Assembly (NCBI GenBank): GCA_036898135.1
Contig: CM072527.1
Span: 1,265,373 to 1,329,372, forward strand
DNA: 64,000 nucleotides
Source: Oncomelania hupensis
Lineage: Eukaryota; Mollusca; Gastropoda; Littorinimorpha; Pomatiopsidae
Direction: 5' to 3'
Part shown: piece after piece, positions 9,807 through 54,267 of the stretch
Numbering within the stretch: the stretch's first letter is position 1
How the letters are laid out: the number at the start of each line of letters is the position of its first letter
Notes under the pieces: generated by a model
Databases searched by the model: none
Told to the model about the DNA's origin: nothing
What the model saw: only the letters and a program-made list of their open reading frames with translations
Position numbers and translations under genes: made by a program

Positions 9807-11420
9807 TGTGACAAGGCGTGCAATCGCACCTCTGAGCTTGGCTGCAAGCACTCCACACCCACGCTCAGCCAGCCATCATTTCCCCTTAACCAGCCATCAC
9901 TAGCAGGCCCGCTCGCCCAGTCGCTTAAGCCCCGCCCCCCGGGGCATCGCCTTAAAGCCTGCCACAAAACCTGACATAGTGTCAGACCCAAGCCTTCCAG
10001 CATTGAAGTCACAACCTGTCCGAAGACACGTCTCCATCACCGAGTGACCTCTGAGCTTCGACAGTACACTTGTGCTTCCACCCGTCTTAAGTCAAGGTAA
10101 GAGAGGGAACTTACTCTTTGTCATATAGCAGACCCATCACCCGTCGTTCGCCCATCATGTTCATGCGTCCTGTCAATATGTATGTTCATGTTTATAGTTT
10201 TGCCTTGATGTGTTGCTATGACTTGTATTTATCCCTTGCACATATTTTCTACCTTGTATATGACCCATGACATGTTTGGATTTATGCTTGTATGCTCCGT
10301 TAGCCCCATGTGTAAATACCCCATGCCATGCTGTCCCTCCACATAGATTAAAGTCCCCAGTACAGCCCAGACCTACAACCCCTTTGCCCTGTACCCTTAC
10401 ATTTGCCTTCCACCATGCTCCCAATGTATAAATATTTGCCCTGTTGCCAACCCCATCCTAATGCGCCGAAGGTATCTTATACTAGCGGCTGCCAATAAAC
10501 TCCACTTTGGCCCAGTAAATCTAGTTGCATTGTTGACTGTTGGTATATGCACTGGCTCAACCCTTGACCGGTCAACCAATGTGAATTCTGAGAAGGGCTA
10601 TTATACCACAGGCCCTGAATCCACACTATCCCGATCCCCCGCTGATACAGCGTCTGTATTACATTACAGACGGGTTCCTGTACCGGGCGAATCACCCCGG
10701 CCTTGTATCATCTCCCAGTCGCTGACCCGCTGCAGGCCCCTGACAACCCAGGAGGTCAATGAGAAGCGTGATTTGGGACTTCGCCATTTTCTAGACGGCT
10801 AGCTACGAAAGCCGATTTCTAGGCCTGTACCATCACAAGACAATCACTCGTGATCGATGCGTCACCGCGTGACCACTGACCTGCATCATCACCGCCCACG
10901 CCACTGACCGTGCTAACAAGCCACCCAGAGTATCCTGGACCCATCGCCGCACTGCAGTACAGAGCTAAGTGCTTAGCCTCCGAGAATCCCCACTCGCCAG
11001 ATTATCAGAGAGACTCTGGAAACCATACAGATACACTCTAGCCCTGTGATGAAATCAGTCTACAGTCGCTCTAGTACCCCAAATATTGACTACCCAGAAT
11101 ATCACCGAACTACTCCTTACTGAAAGACGCTTTGCCAATGACTCACTTTAGAAGTATTTGACCTACACTCCCCATTTCAAATTAATAAAAGTAAATAGTT
11201 ATAGAAATTGCAATTACCCTGACTGGCCTTTGAATGTGAATTTCTTAACTAGTGTAGCCTTACTCTCCATCTCGTCTTTACCCTGTATGTCTGTCTGTCT
11301 ATTAAGTTGGCCCAGCCTTAATCTCTTGAATGTCATCGCACCATTAACCTATCAAAGGAGGTAATACAGCGCTAGAGATTAAGAGCTTACCCCCATCCCC
11401 CAACCCCTCTCTTCGTGACA
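9807..11420. mobile_element. solo LTR (1.6 kb) with TSD TTTAT, inserted in R1
   Basis: The insertion starts TGTGACA and ends CGTGACA. The 5-bp duplication TTTAT flanks it (9802-9806 and 11421-11425), and R1 continues across it in register, so both boundaries are exact. It is more GC-rich than its surroundings and has AATAAA at about 10494 and 11182. No coding domain or second internal LTR was seen, so a recombined solo LTR is the simplest reading. Its sequence is unlike the other LTRs in the window. Orientation is unknown. Confidence 0.8.
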
Positions 11421-11665
11421 TTTATAATGATGTTTGTATTCTATTTTGTTTTTGTAAACGGGAGTTCGATAAGTTGGGGTGAAGCCTCAGCCGTCCCCTG
11501 CGTGGGATGTCTTTATTGTAAAGTGACTGGCTGGTGGAGAGCTTTCGGTTTTACCACTAGGGTTGTTTCAGCAGATCTTTTATGCGGATCGGGGGTTGTC
11601 CGGTCCTGATTTGGCTCGGAAGAGTCCGCTGGACCTAAAGCAATAATAATGTAATGTAATGTAAT
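11421..11665 (+). repeat. dispersed repeat R1, copy 1, right part
   Basis: Contains ATAATGATGTTTGTATT and the end sequence GTCCGCTGGACCTAAAGCAA followed by (TGTAA)n. The same 3' end occurs alone at 39528-39572 and inverted at 59545-59573. The conserved 3' end with a simple tail suggests a retroposon. Confidence 0.8.
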
Positions 11666-11707
11666 ATATATTTAGTTCAACAAGTAGGAACTGACCCTGT
11701 AGGTATA

Positions 11708-11852
11708 CGTAGCAAAGACTTGTATAGTAGAGTAGAGTAGTGTAGAGTAGAGTAGAGTAGTGTAGAGTAGAGTAGAGTAGTGTAGAGTAGAGTAGAGTAG
11801 AGTAAAGTAAAGTAAAGTAAAGTAAAGTAGAGTAGAGTAGAATAGAGTAGTG
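11708..11852. repeat. (GTAGA)n pentanucleotide satellite
   Basis: GTAGA/GTAAA/GTAGT pentamers repeated about 28 times. Confidence 0.92.
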
Positions 11853-12130
11853 ATGGCATCATTGTCTATCAGCCTTTTGCCCTCTAGATAGGTGTGCGTT
11901 TAAGAGCACACGTATTACTTGTCATACTGGCAGGCTTTCAGGCATCAGTTGTCTGATGATCTTTGCCTACCAGGGATTTTACCTATACCTTGTAGAAGAT
12001 TAAATGGCGTCAATTCTGGAGGTAAATCTCTTTGATCCCCGATAACAAAAGCCATGCAGTTAACGAATTATAGGCTGGGCAAGGTTAACTAACTAACTAA
12101 CTAACTTTCTCTCCCTCCCTCCCTCACTCA

Positions 12131-12199
<69 letters not shown>
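12131..12199. repeat. (CT)n microsatellite
   Basis: CT array preceded by CCCTCCCTCACTCA. No gene was recognised between 11853 and 12840. Confidence 0.92.
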
Positions 12200-12864
12200 A
12201 GTACAGGAGTCAATGTCCTAATACGGCGAAGAAGAACTGCAGTAAGTTCCCATATTACCGTACTTACAAGCCTGAATTCAACATCTGGTAGTCTGGTGTC
12301 CCATATTCAGTGCCTTAGAACAATGATATTCGTTCTTTGGACCGACAAAACTGTATAATGTACACATTTCATAGCCTTTTCAATACTATTTTTTCCTTTC
12401 CCTTCACAACCCTGTGCTCATGACCATCCTTGCAACTAAAATACACGATTTCGCGATTGCCTCCCGCGTTAATCTTGCGACAAATAGTCGAATAAGTGAT
12501 TAACATCCTTCAATCGGCGACAAATCCTGCACTGTCGAAAGGGTCGCCATTTTGAAGGTACTTGTTAAGGGCGGTTTCGTTGGTTATCTTTTCCACTGAT
12601 CAGTTGTTGTTTTTTAAAGTAATTAGAAAAAGATGGCCATCCATTCAAATGTATTCCCAAACGTTCACACATATAGCCGAATTTTGGTTTGTTGTTGTCG
12701 GTGTTGTGACTGGACTTGATCCTAAAGAAGCAAGATGAAAGCGTGGCATGACGGGTCACTTTCTAAGCGATCTGCAAGCAAAAGCATGACACAGCGTCAG
12801 ATCTGAATAGAAACTGGTGAAGTACAGCGATCTTGGCCTTTGAGAAAAGCGCAATTATTATTCT

Positions 12865-13050
12865 TCTGCAAGGAAGCAGAAGAAGAGGAAGACAGAAAAA
12901 AGAGATGTGATGACAACATTCGAGAATGGACTACTGGCTTGACACTGCGCGAAGCCATGAGGGTTGCTGAGGACAGAGAAAGATGGAGTACGCTGGTTAA
13001 ACGATCATCTGTGGTGCCCTTTCGGTTTACGGAATAGGATAGAATAGGAT
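12865..13050 (+). mobile_element. 5'-truncated RTE-like LINE, extreme 3' end
   Basis: Encodes the C-terminal phrase family DNIREW-TG-LTLREAM-VAEDRERW-LVKRSSVV and ends in a (GGATA)n-like tail. The same end occurs at 57270-57450, 61159-61392 and 63244-63460 (minus). It lacks RT sequence entirely and is dead. The surrounding sequence is otherwise unrecognised. Confidence 0.75.
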
Positions 13051-13067
13051 AGGAATTCTTAATCTTA

Positions 13068-13256
<189 letters not shown>

Positions 13257-13735
13257 AACATGCTTAGCACTAGCTAAATACCTGTACAGCAAAAATAATC
13301 AAATTTGGTTCAGCTATTATTGAAATAAGGCAAAAATCTGTCTAAAAGTGAATTCAGTGCAACGAAGCGACCTAACAGAAAACCTGAATACTACTGTGTA
13401 GTATGATTTAAAATACATGTACCTATATTCCAAAAATCAACAAAATCAGTTCATTCTTTTTTTTTTTGGAAGATATAGAGCAAAATGTGTTTATTTAAAA
13501 AAAGAAAAGAAGTGTCTCCGTCGACCTTTACCTTTGCAGTATGGCAAATATGATGGCAATGGGGAAGCTGGCCTCTAACGTATGTAGTGATCTTATGAAT
13601 TGTGGTCAAAATTCGCTAAGTGGTTCTTTAGATATGGCCTGCAAAGGACCGGCAGACCGACACACCAACCGTCAGAGCGACATCTTGCTCATTCTTATCC
13701 TAAAGTATTTCAAGTCTAAAAATACGAAAAGAATA

Positions 13736-13781
<46 letters not shown>

Positions 13782-14130
13782 ATTCTGCGGGCCACGTGAT
13801 CGGGCTAAGCCGCCACGTGATCAAGCGCGAAGTGGATCAGTTGGCTACCTTAAGAAAGCTGCTGATTGGTTGCTCTTTCCCGACGTCTTCTTACCCCGCT
13901 TTGAGCCAAGCAGTTTTAGCCCGGGCCGTCCGGGCTAGCTGCCACCCGAATCATCGCCCCAAATCTCCGTCAGTGGTTTCATCGACCGATCTTAGCTTGG
14001 GCCGTATCGCAAAGGTCCAGTTTTAAAAATCCCATAAAATCAAACCCATAAAGGCACAGGGAATTATGACATAAAAACTATAAAAATGTATACTAAGACG
14101 GAAAAAACTCACAATTAAAAACAAGCTTTC
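13257..14130. other. no recognised gene; (TTG)n at 13737-13781
   Basis: Holds a TTG array and a GC-richer stretch at 13785-14010. The 161-codon ORF at 13541-14026 crosses the TTG array as poly-Cys and has no recognisable motif, so I do not call it. Confidence 0.5.
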
Positions 14131-14574
14131 CAATTCTCAACTCAACTCAACAACTTTCACAGCAACTCTCCAAATCACTATCAACAACTTTACTATCTCT
14201 CAACAGCAACTCGGCACACGATTAAATAACCTCTCTCTTTTCCGGAAGAATTTCGAATACAGTAGAAATGACGCACTGCCACCAATCGAATAAAAGATCG
14301 TCATCACTGACTTACGTCATACATGTCAAAAGAATGTTCTCCATTATCTACGTCCATCAAGAAGCTTCGATCGATAGTAAACAAACGAATCCAGAAGATT
14401 CTCCAACAATATCGACTAACGAAAATTCTCAACGTTATACAAAGCCTCTCCTAACAACAATGCAAACTCAAATCAAAGGTAAATAAACTCCATTATTGAA
14501 TACTTTGCAAATCGAAACGATTAGATCTATCGTACACGCTTCCGACATACTTTCGTTCGCGTTTCAACGTAACA
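14131..14574 (-). repeat. element A 3' LTR, truncated
   Basis: Matches 19216-19659 over 444 bp with about one visible mismatch. The first 184 bp of the full LTR as read on the + strand are missing, and unrelated sequence lies to the left. The element is on the minus strand, so the outer end of its 3' LTR is lost and no target duplication can be read. Confidence 0.9.
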
Positions 14575-14588
14575 TAACCCCCCACTCA
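14575..14588 (-). other. element A polypurine tract
   Basis: On the minus strand GAGTGGGGGGTTA directly precedes the 3' LTR. This is the expected primer site for plus-strand DNA synthesis, and the same sequence sits at that position in element B. Confidence 0.75.
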
Positions 14589-14892
14589 AGAAGAAATTTA
14601 CCCAATTTCTTTCAACAACGTTGAAACGTAATGCACAAACAAAGTCCTCAATTGAAACTAATTTAAGACTTTCTGAATACTGTAATTGCGCTCAGCTTAT
14701 CTACACAGAGTCAATGGTTTTCATCTTCAAATCTGCCTGGATATTGTCAATGTTCACAGTTCATTCACACAGAGTCAAAGTTTCTCATCTGCAAGTCTTT
14801 CTGGATACTGTCAATGTTCACAGTTCATTCACACAAGGTCAATGTTTCTCATCTGCAAGTCTGTTTAGATATTGCCAATGTTCTCCACACAG

Positions 14893-17800
14893 TCAATGTT
14901 CTTTCAACCGCAAGGAATCGACGCCCTCGTCAGTTGCGGTCGTCATCGGCCCAGGGTCAAAGACGATGATCACGTGGGCTTCCCTGGAATCAGTGCGTCC
15001 TCCGTTGTCTTCTTCTTCCATCGGGTGTCCGACGCAGTCGACGTTGTCAGCTCCCAGGATGCATTTGCTGGGTCTCACGGTCAGGTTGGCTTCTGCGAGA
15101 CGGTGGAACGGCTCCCTCAAAGTCTGCAGATGCTCCTTCCAGGTCTGGGTGTGGACTTCATGTTCGACCAAAGTCGTAGAGCCTGGGACATCACTGAAGC
15201 TATGGGGAAATTCGCCCATAAGGTCCTTGAGCTCAATCTTTTGACCTTCTGTCAAGCCTGGTCCTAGCTTAACATCATCGATGTCTTCTTTGCTGTGGAA
15301 GTCTCCCAGTTCCAACAGTTCTTCGCTGTCAAAGCTGTCGTCGGTCACAGCTGCTGTGGCTGCGTGCACAGTCTCTGATGGCCTTTCCACGTACAGCTTA
15401 AGGAGGTTGGCGTGGTATATCTTGGAATGCTGGCCGACCTTCACCTTGTAGTCGTTGATTCCCACCACGGTCTCCACTTCGTACGGGCCTTTCCACTGCA
15501 TCAGCAACTTATTGTGATCAGTAGGTAGCAGCACCAGCACTTTGTTGCCAGGTTTAAACTTCCTGTTCACAGCCCTACGGTCATAGTAGTGCTTTCCACA
15601 GTCCTGGGACTTCTTCAGGTTTTCTCTGGCTATCTCGAGAGTCTGCTCTAGCTTCTCCCGTAGCTCAAACACGTACTGGTAGCTGTTCTTCACCTCTGGG
15701 GTGTCTACTTCTTTTGTCCACAGTTCTTTTAGGATGTGCATCGGCCCTCGGATGGTTCTTCCGTACAGCAGCTCGAACGGAGAAAAGCCGGTGGACTCCT
15801 GCGGTACTTCTCTGTAGGCGAAAAGTAAGGCGTTAATGTAGCGATGCCATTGTCTGGGCTGCTCGCTGCACAGTTTCTTCAGGGTAGACTTCAGCGTAGC
15901 ATTGAACTTCTCGACAAGCCCGTTGCACATCGGATGGTAGGGTGTCGTAGTCGAATGCCGGATGCTCAGCAGTCTGTTGACCTCCTTCATGCAGTCAGAG
16001 ACGAACTGCGTCCCGAGGTCTGTCAGAATTTCTTCAGGCACTCCAAGTCTACTGAACATGTCCACCAGTGCCTCTGCTACAGTTTCAGTGTCAATCTTCT
16101 TCAGCGGCACTGCTTCTGGGTACCGAGTCGCATAGTCCACTAAAGTCAGTACCCATCGATGACCTTCTTCGCTCGGAGGTCTTATTTCGCCGATTAAGTC
16201 TAAGGCCACCCTCTTGAAAGGTCGGTCGATCAGAGGCATCCTCTGCATAGGCACTTTCGGGACCCTTCCTCGAGGTATGGTCTTCTGGCAAATGTCACAT
16301 GATCGGCAGAAACGGCTGACGTCCGCATTAAGCCCTGGCCAGTAGAACACCGCCTGGATTCTGTCTGACGTCTTTCTGATGCCTAGGTGACCTCCCATGA
16401 TAGAGTCATGAGCTACTTCCATCACTTGGCGCCTTAGAGGTAACGGTACCAAGACTTGACGTAGTGGTTTCCCTCCGTCGACCCTCGGGTGCTGGAAGAT
16501 TCGGTACAGGATCTTGGCCTTCACCTCAAAATAGACCGTACCACTGCCTTTGGTCACGTGGTCTTGGCGGTTCCTGTACTTGTTTAAAGTGCTATCAGCT
16601 TCCTGGAGCTGGATCAGCTTATCTCTGTCCACGATGGCAGCTTTAGAGTTGTCGGCGACCTTCAGTGGCGTAGACGTCTTGTCTCTCTTGGCCTGGGCCC
16701 TGGTAGTAACAGCACCGACGATCTCTGGTCGGCAGGGCTGAGCCGGAGTAACCACATTGTCTCGTAGCAGCTCTGTAAGGTCTCCATCGGGAAATGGCAA
16801 TGGATCCTCCTCCACAACTTTGACGTGTTGAGTTGAGGCAGGACTCCACTCTGGATCGGGGTTGTCGGGTCGTCTCGCGCCGTCGATATTCCCGATCATC
16901 AAATCATACAGCGGCTTCTTCAGGCAAACCGCTTCGACTTCGCCTATGTAGAAAGGGGTGTTGACATGAATCTTCGCAACTGGCGCTCTCACACATTTGC
17001 TGTCGGCCATAAGTGTCCATTTTGAATCGCCAGTGAACTGTTCTTTAGCGATTAGGTCTTCTCTGACGATGACCCCACTGCAGCCAGAGTCTCTTAAAAC
17101 AGTCACTTCATGATTTCCGACGCGTCCCTCGGAAACTGGCATGTTCTGTACGGTCACAGCTGCGCTGGCGACGACGGGGATAGATTTCCCGTTGGCAAGG
17201 AGGAGTTGGCCATCAGTCATGCACTCTTGCACGTCCGCAGGGGTAGCTGTGCGCTCGGTCTCACTCGGAAGAATGACGCTCCCGCCGCACACTTGATGGT
17301 CAGATCTACTGGTTTGCCGTTGATTGGAGAACCGCCTCTGCCGGTTGCCCGCCGCTGAATTGTCCGTACTGCTCCGCTGTCCGCTACTTTTGTTTTGAGG
17401 ACAGTTAGCCGCTCTGTGGTCTGTAGCGTTGCAGGTGAAACAGCCCCTTGAATGCCCTTCCCTGGGAGGAGGCGTGGAGTCTGTCTGTCTCTGGCTCGTC
17501 TGGCTTCCCTGGATCTGGTTCACATGGTTTCCAGTCTTCTGAAAATGTTTCGTCGCGCTGGGTGGCCCCAGGGTTTTCCCATGAGCGATGAGATATCTTT
17601 CAGCAGCCTCAGTCACATCTTTAAGCGTCTGCAGCTTTTGTTCTTCTAAGTGGGTCGCTAGGTCCTTGTGACAGGCATTGAGAAATTGTTCCTTCACGAT
17701 CAGGTCATGGAGACTGTCGTAAGACTTCGTTTCGCCTGATAACTCCACCCACTTGTGTAGATATGACGACAGGCGCTCCACAAACTGCTTTGGCGTCTCG

Positions 17801-18465
17801 TCTGACTTAGGCCGGCATTCACGGAAGCGTTTACGGTAGCCCTTCTCTGTAAAGTTGTAGCACTGCAATAGGGCCTCTTTCAAGACGTCGTAGTTTTTGG
17901 CGTCATCGTTCGACAGTCTGGTGTAAACTTCGAGCGCTTGCCCTGTCAGAAGTGCACTTAGTCGAATCACCCAGTCTCGAGGTTGCCAATTGGAGCTTTC
18001 GGCGAACCTTTCGAATCTCGCCAGATAGCTGTCGATCTGGTCCTTCCCGTCGACGAATGCTGGCAATTTTGGAGCTTTGTTGTCACTGATAACTTGTGGC
18101 GCATTCTGCTGTTGCTGGATACGCGCCATTTCTAGCTGGAACTCAAGACGCTTCAGCTCGAATTCTCTGTCTTTTTCTTGCCGCTGCTGTTCAATTTCTA
18201 GACGCTTCTGTTCTAATTCTCTTTCTTCACGGCGACGCTGCTCTTCTAATTCTCGTTCTTCACGGCGACGCTGCTCTTCTACTTCTAGACGCTTCTGTTC
18301 TAGTTCTATTTCTTTTTCTAAACGCTTCTCTTCCAATTCTCTTTCTTCGCGCCTTCGCTGTTCTTCTCTTTCTTCACGCAATATTCTCTCCTGGCATTTG
18401 ACGTACTCCGTCAGCTGTTTGCCTTTTAGATTTAGTTCAACCCCTTTCTGCCAGAAGTCAGCCAT
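14893..18465 (-). CDS. RT-less Ty3/gypsy (Gmr1-like) Gag-PR-INT polyprotein, element A
   Basis: Intact 1190-residue ORF starting MADFWQKG. In order: a Glu/Arg-rich coiled coil (about 15-125); a SCAN-like capsid region with YLARFERFAE and LIVKEQFLNA; a CCHC knuckle CFTCNATDHRAANC; an aspartic protease site RDSGCSGVI; an integrase zinc-binding region ending CRSCDICQK; a DDE core with ALDLIGE, ILTDLGTQF and LVEKFN; and a GPY/F module (WKGPYEV). Only fragments of RT remain: a start, then a jump at EVHT|QTWKEHLQTL (plus-strand about 15150) to the region after the catalytic palm, then a second jump after DNVDCVGH. The YMDD-type site, thumb and RNase H are absent. Integrase lies before RT, as in Gmr1-like elements. 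It probably needs RT supplied in trans. Element B has the same structure. Confidence 0.9.
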   Translation of the reverse strand: MADFWQKGVELNLKGKQLTEYVKCQERILREEREEQRRREERELEEKRLEKEIELEQKRLEVEEQRRREERELEEQRRREERELEQKRLEIEQQRQEKDREFELKRLEFQLEMARIQQQQNAPQVISDNKAPKLPAFVDGKDQIDSYLARFERFAESSNWQPRDWVIRLSALLTGQALEVYTRLSNDDAKNYDVLKEALLQCYNFTEKGYRKRFRECRPKSDETPKQFVERLSSYLHKWVELSGETKSYDSLHDLIVKEQFLNACHKDLATHLEEQKLQTLKDVTEAAERYLIAHGKTLGPPSATKHFQKTGNHVNQIQGSQTSQRQTDSTPPPREGHSRGCFTCNATDHRAANCPQNKSSGQRSSTDNSAAGNRQRRFSNQRQTSRSDHQVCGGSVILPSETERTATPADVQECMTDGQLLLANGKSIPVVASAAVTVQNMPVSEGRVGNHEVTVLRDSGCSGVIVREDLIAKEQFTGDSKWTLMADSKCVRAPVAKIHVNTPFYIGEVEAVCLKKPLYDLMIGNIDGARRPDNPDPEWSPASTQHVKVVEEDPLPFPDGDLTELLRDNVVTPAQPCRPEIVGAVTTRAQAKRDKTSTPLKVADNSKAAIVDRDKLIQLQEADSTLNKYRNRQDHVTKGSGTVYFEVKAKILYRIFQHPRVDGGKPLRQVLVPLPLRRQVMEVAHDSIMGGHLGIRKTSDRIQAVFYWPGLNADVSRFCRSCDICQKTIPRGRVPKVPMQRMPLIDRPFKRVALDLIGEIRPPSEEGHRWVLTLVDYATRYPEAVPLKKIDTETVAEALVDMFSRLGVPEEILTDLGTQFVSDCMKEVNRLLSIRHSTTTPYHPMCNGLVEKFNATLKSTLKKLCSEQPRQWHRYINALLFAYREVPQESTGFSPFELLYGRTIRGPMHILKELWTKEVDTPEVKNSYQYVFELREKLEQTLEIARENLKKSQDCGKHYYDRRAVNRKFKPGNKVLVLLPTDHNKLLMQWKGPYEVETVVGINDYKVKVGQHSKIYHANLLKLYVERPSETVHAATAAVTDDSFDSEELLELGDFHSKEDIDDVKLGPGLTEGQKIELKDLMGEFPHSFSDVPGSTTLVEHEVHTQTWKEHLQTLREPFHRLAEANLTVRPSKCILGADNVDCVGHPMEEEDNGGRTDSREAHVIIVFDPGPMTTATDEGVDSLRLKEH

Positions 18466-19010
18466 CTTGATGCTTCTGGAAAGTTCTTTTCAAGAAAGTT
18501 CTTTTCTGGAAGGTTCTTCTTCTAGAAAGTTCTTGACTGTAGAGTTCTTTTTTTTCTGGAAAGTTCTTGACTGTGCTGTACCTTTCTAGACTGTTCTAGA
18601 ACAGCACGCTTTCTGCAGTAGCGCTGATGCTTGTCACTAGTCGCCTTCGTTGACGCAGGCCCCGCTGTCCTCGTCGTATGCGACGCTGCACCACGCTGGT
18701 GTTGATGTATACGCTCCTGTGCTGAAGTAGACTCGACGTCCGCACGTCGCTCTCTCTAATACTGGCGATGTAGCTCCGAGACTGTCCCTCGACGTAGTCC
18801 CGCGGCAGCCACGTAGTCCCGCTCTGTTGTTCGCTCACGAAGCAACTCTTCGGCGACTACACGCCCTTGCAGTCAACCCGTACCTATCGGTGATGTAGTC
18901 CCAGTATGTTGGCCCCTCTCGACGCAACTCGTTGGCGGCTACCCTCGATGACTGCCTCTCGTAACGTTGACTCGCTTGTTGTAGCAGTTGAACCCTTGGC
19001 TATGGCGTGA

Positions 19011-19028
19011 ATCGCGGCTTGACCCCCA
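19011..19028 (-). other. element A primer-binding site (candidate)
   Basis: Three bases inside the 5' LTR, the minus strand reads TGGGGGTCAAGCC, starting with the TGG expected opposite a tRNA CCA end. The first six bases fit a Pro-type primer but the rest does not, so no tRNA is assigned. Confidence 0.6.
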
Positions 19029-19031
19029 AAA

Positions 19032-19659
19032 TGTTACACTCGACTCGATGTTGGTGTTTTCTATCAGTATCTGATTCAGCCCCGATGCTTGAATTCCTGA
19101 TAGTTGTGTAACTCAGATTCGTTTATTCACGCAACCCGCTCAAATCTGCATACAAGTCACAAAGTCGACGTATGAAGTTTTCCACTTTTATTCAGCACAC
19201 ACCAACAACTGCATACAATTCTCAACTCAACTCAACAACTTTCACAGCAACTCTCCAAATCACTATCAACAACTTTACTATCTCTCAACAGCAACTCGGC
19301 ACACGATTAAATAACCTCTCTCTTTTCTGGAAGAATTTCGAATACAGTAGAAATGACGCACTGCCACCAATCGAATAAAAGATCGTCATCACTGACTTAC
19401 GTCATACATGTCAAAAGAATGTTCTCCATTATCTACGTCCATCAAGAAGCTTCGATCGATAGTAAACAAACGAATCCAGAAGATTCTCCAACAATATCGA
19501 CTAACGAAAATTCTCAACGTTATACAAAGCCTCTCCTAACAACAATGCAAACTCAAATCAAAGGTAAATAAACTCCATTATTGAATACTTTGCAAATCGA
19601 AACGATTAGATCTATCGTACACGCTTCCGACATACTTTCGTTCGCGTTTCAACGTAACA
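19032..19659 (-). repeat. element A 5' LTR, full length 628 bp
   Basis: Bounded by TGTTAC and GTAACA, an inverted terminal hexamer, and nearly identical to the truncated partner at 14131-14574. Related to the 603-bp LTRs of element B. The high LTR identity indicates a recent insertion despite the lost outer end of the partner. Confidence 0.92.
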
Positions 19660-20690
19660 CACTCTATCCAATCAATATTCGCAACGTAATACTGTAATCA
19701 TACAACGCAAACAGCTTATGCGGACTACAAAAGATAAAGGTTAAAAGATCTGCCGGATTGAAATGGACCAAATCCCAAGCCGAGAACTTCGGTAGGCAAA
19801 GATTTTAGGATCGTATGCGCAGATTGACAAGATAAAATAAATTCCGTTCCATGGCCCATCCTGCCGCAGGGACGCTCCAGTCAGACCGTCGTTATAGCAT
19901 TTCAGGCTAGGCGCCCATTCATTTTAAATTTTTTTTTTACACTTTATTGTCCATTTTTAGGGGGAAATTCTGGGCCACCTTCCTTGGAGAAGGTGTAGTC
20001 GCAGCCTGTGGCGCGCCCAAATCAACCCACCTAATATTAAGTTGTGTTTGGGGGATTTTTATTTTTAGTTCTTGTTTGACGTTTTTGCTGGGGGAGCAAA
20101 CCCGAGTACTCGAAGAAAACCCCCGAGATGTTACCCGAGTCGAAAGTAAATAATAATAGGGAAAACATAATGCCCATATGCGGGAACTATCCCACTGCTG
20201 TCAGGCGCCATTGGTTTCTGGCAAGTTAGTCCCGCCTTAGACCATTCGGTTACAACAATTTAAGTGGAAAAAATGACTTTATCGGTATGTATCATTATAT
20301 GCATGACAAATCCCAACAATTTTTCGTGCTTGATCTCCCATCATTTTTTGTTATAAATTTTGTCTGTTCTTATAATTATTGTCAATCTTATTAAGGTATT
20401 AGGGCATGGTCTTAATGTGACTATCCTTATTTCCTTCTAATTTCTCATCATGCGCTATCGGGCTGTTTGTGCTTGTGTGCGTTTGCGCAAGCGCCGCGAG
20501 TTTGTGTGTGTATGTATGTGTGTATGGGTTTGTGCGTGTTTGTGGCTGCGTGTGTATATTTGCGGCTGTGGCTATGGCTGCATATGTGTGTGTGGTTGTG
20601 TGTGTGGCTGTATGTATCTGTATGTGGCTATGTGTTTGTGTTTGTGTGTGCGTGTGTGTGTGTGTGTGGATCTTGACAAAACGCCTTATC
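19660..20690. other. 5' flank of the ShKT gene; no coding call
   Basis: About 1.2 kb between element A and the signal-peptide exon. It contains a GT-rich tract at 20468-20668. The short ORF at 19947-20153 resembles no family I know. Confidence 0.5.
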
Positions 20691-20793
20691 AAAGAGCACC
20701 TAAACGGGGCGCAAGGGTTACCCGCTCACTCCGGTGTGTACCACTAGCCAGCCTGTTACTGTTTTCTGCTGGTCGCTAGTGGCAGTGCTCTTT
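20691..20793. promoter_or_regulatory. hairpin just upstream of the start codon
   Basis: Outer arms AAAGAGCAC (20691-20699) and GTGCTCTTT (20785-20793). Inner arms CCACTAGCCAGC (20741-20752) and GCTGGTCGCTAGTGG (20768-20782), complementary apart from a 3-nt bulge. It ends 42 bp before the proposed ATG, so it lies in the 5' UTR or core promoter. It could also be a small foldback element. Confidence 0.6.
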
Positions 20794-20800
20794 CACTTCC

Positions 20801-20835
20801 ATGTTGTGTTTTTGTGGACCAGGATTTTATTTACA

Positions 20836-20839
<4 letters not shown>
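20801..20839 (+). promoter_or_regulatory. short upstream ORF overlapping the main ATG
   Basis: A 12-codon ORF starts at 20801 and stops at TGA 20837-20839, overlapping the proposed start codon as ATGA. If it is in the mature 5' UTR it could modulate initiation. The transcription start is unknown. Confidence 0.35.

Positions 20840-54267
<33,428 letters not shown>

Noticed and set aside
12203..12237. Small exon (acceptor after a CT array, SQCPNTAKKNC in one frame, GTAAGT donor)
   Set aside because: 35 nt is not phase-symmetric, and the AAGTACA text after CT arrays recurs near 546 and 3572, so it belongs to the repeat.
13541..14026. 161-codon ORF with poly-Cys
   Set aside because: Crosses a TTG microsatellite. 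The remainder has no motif or splice context.
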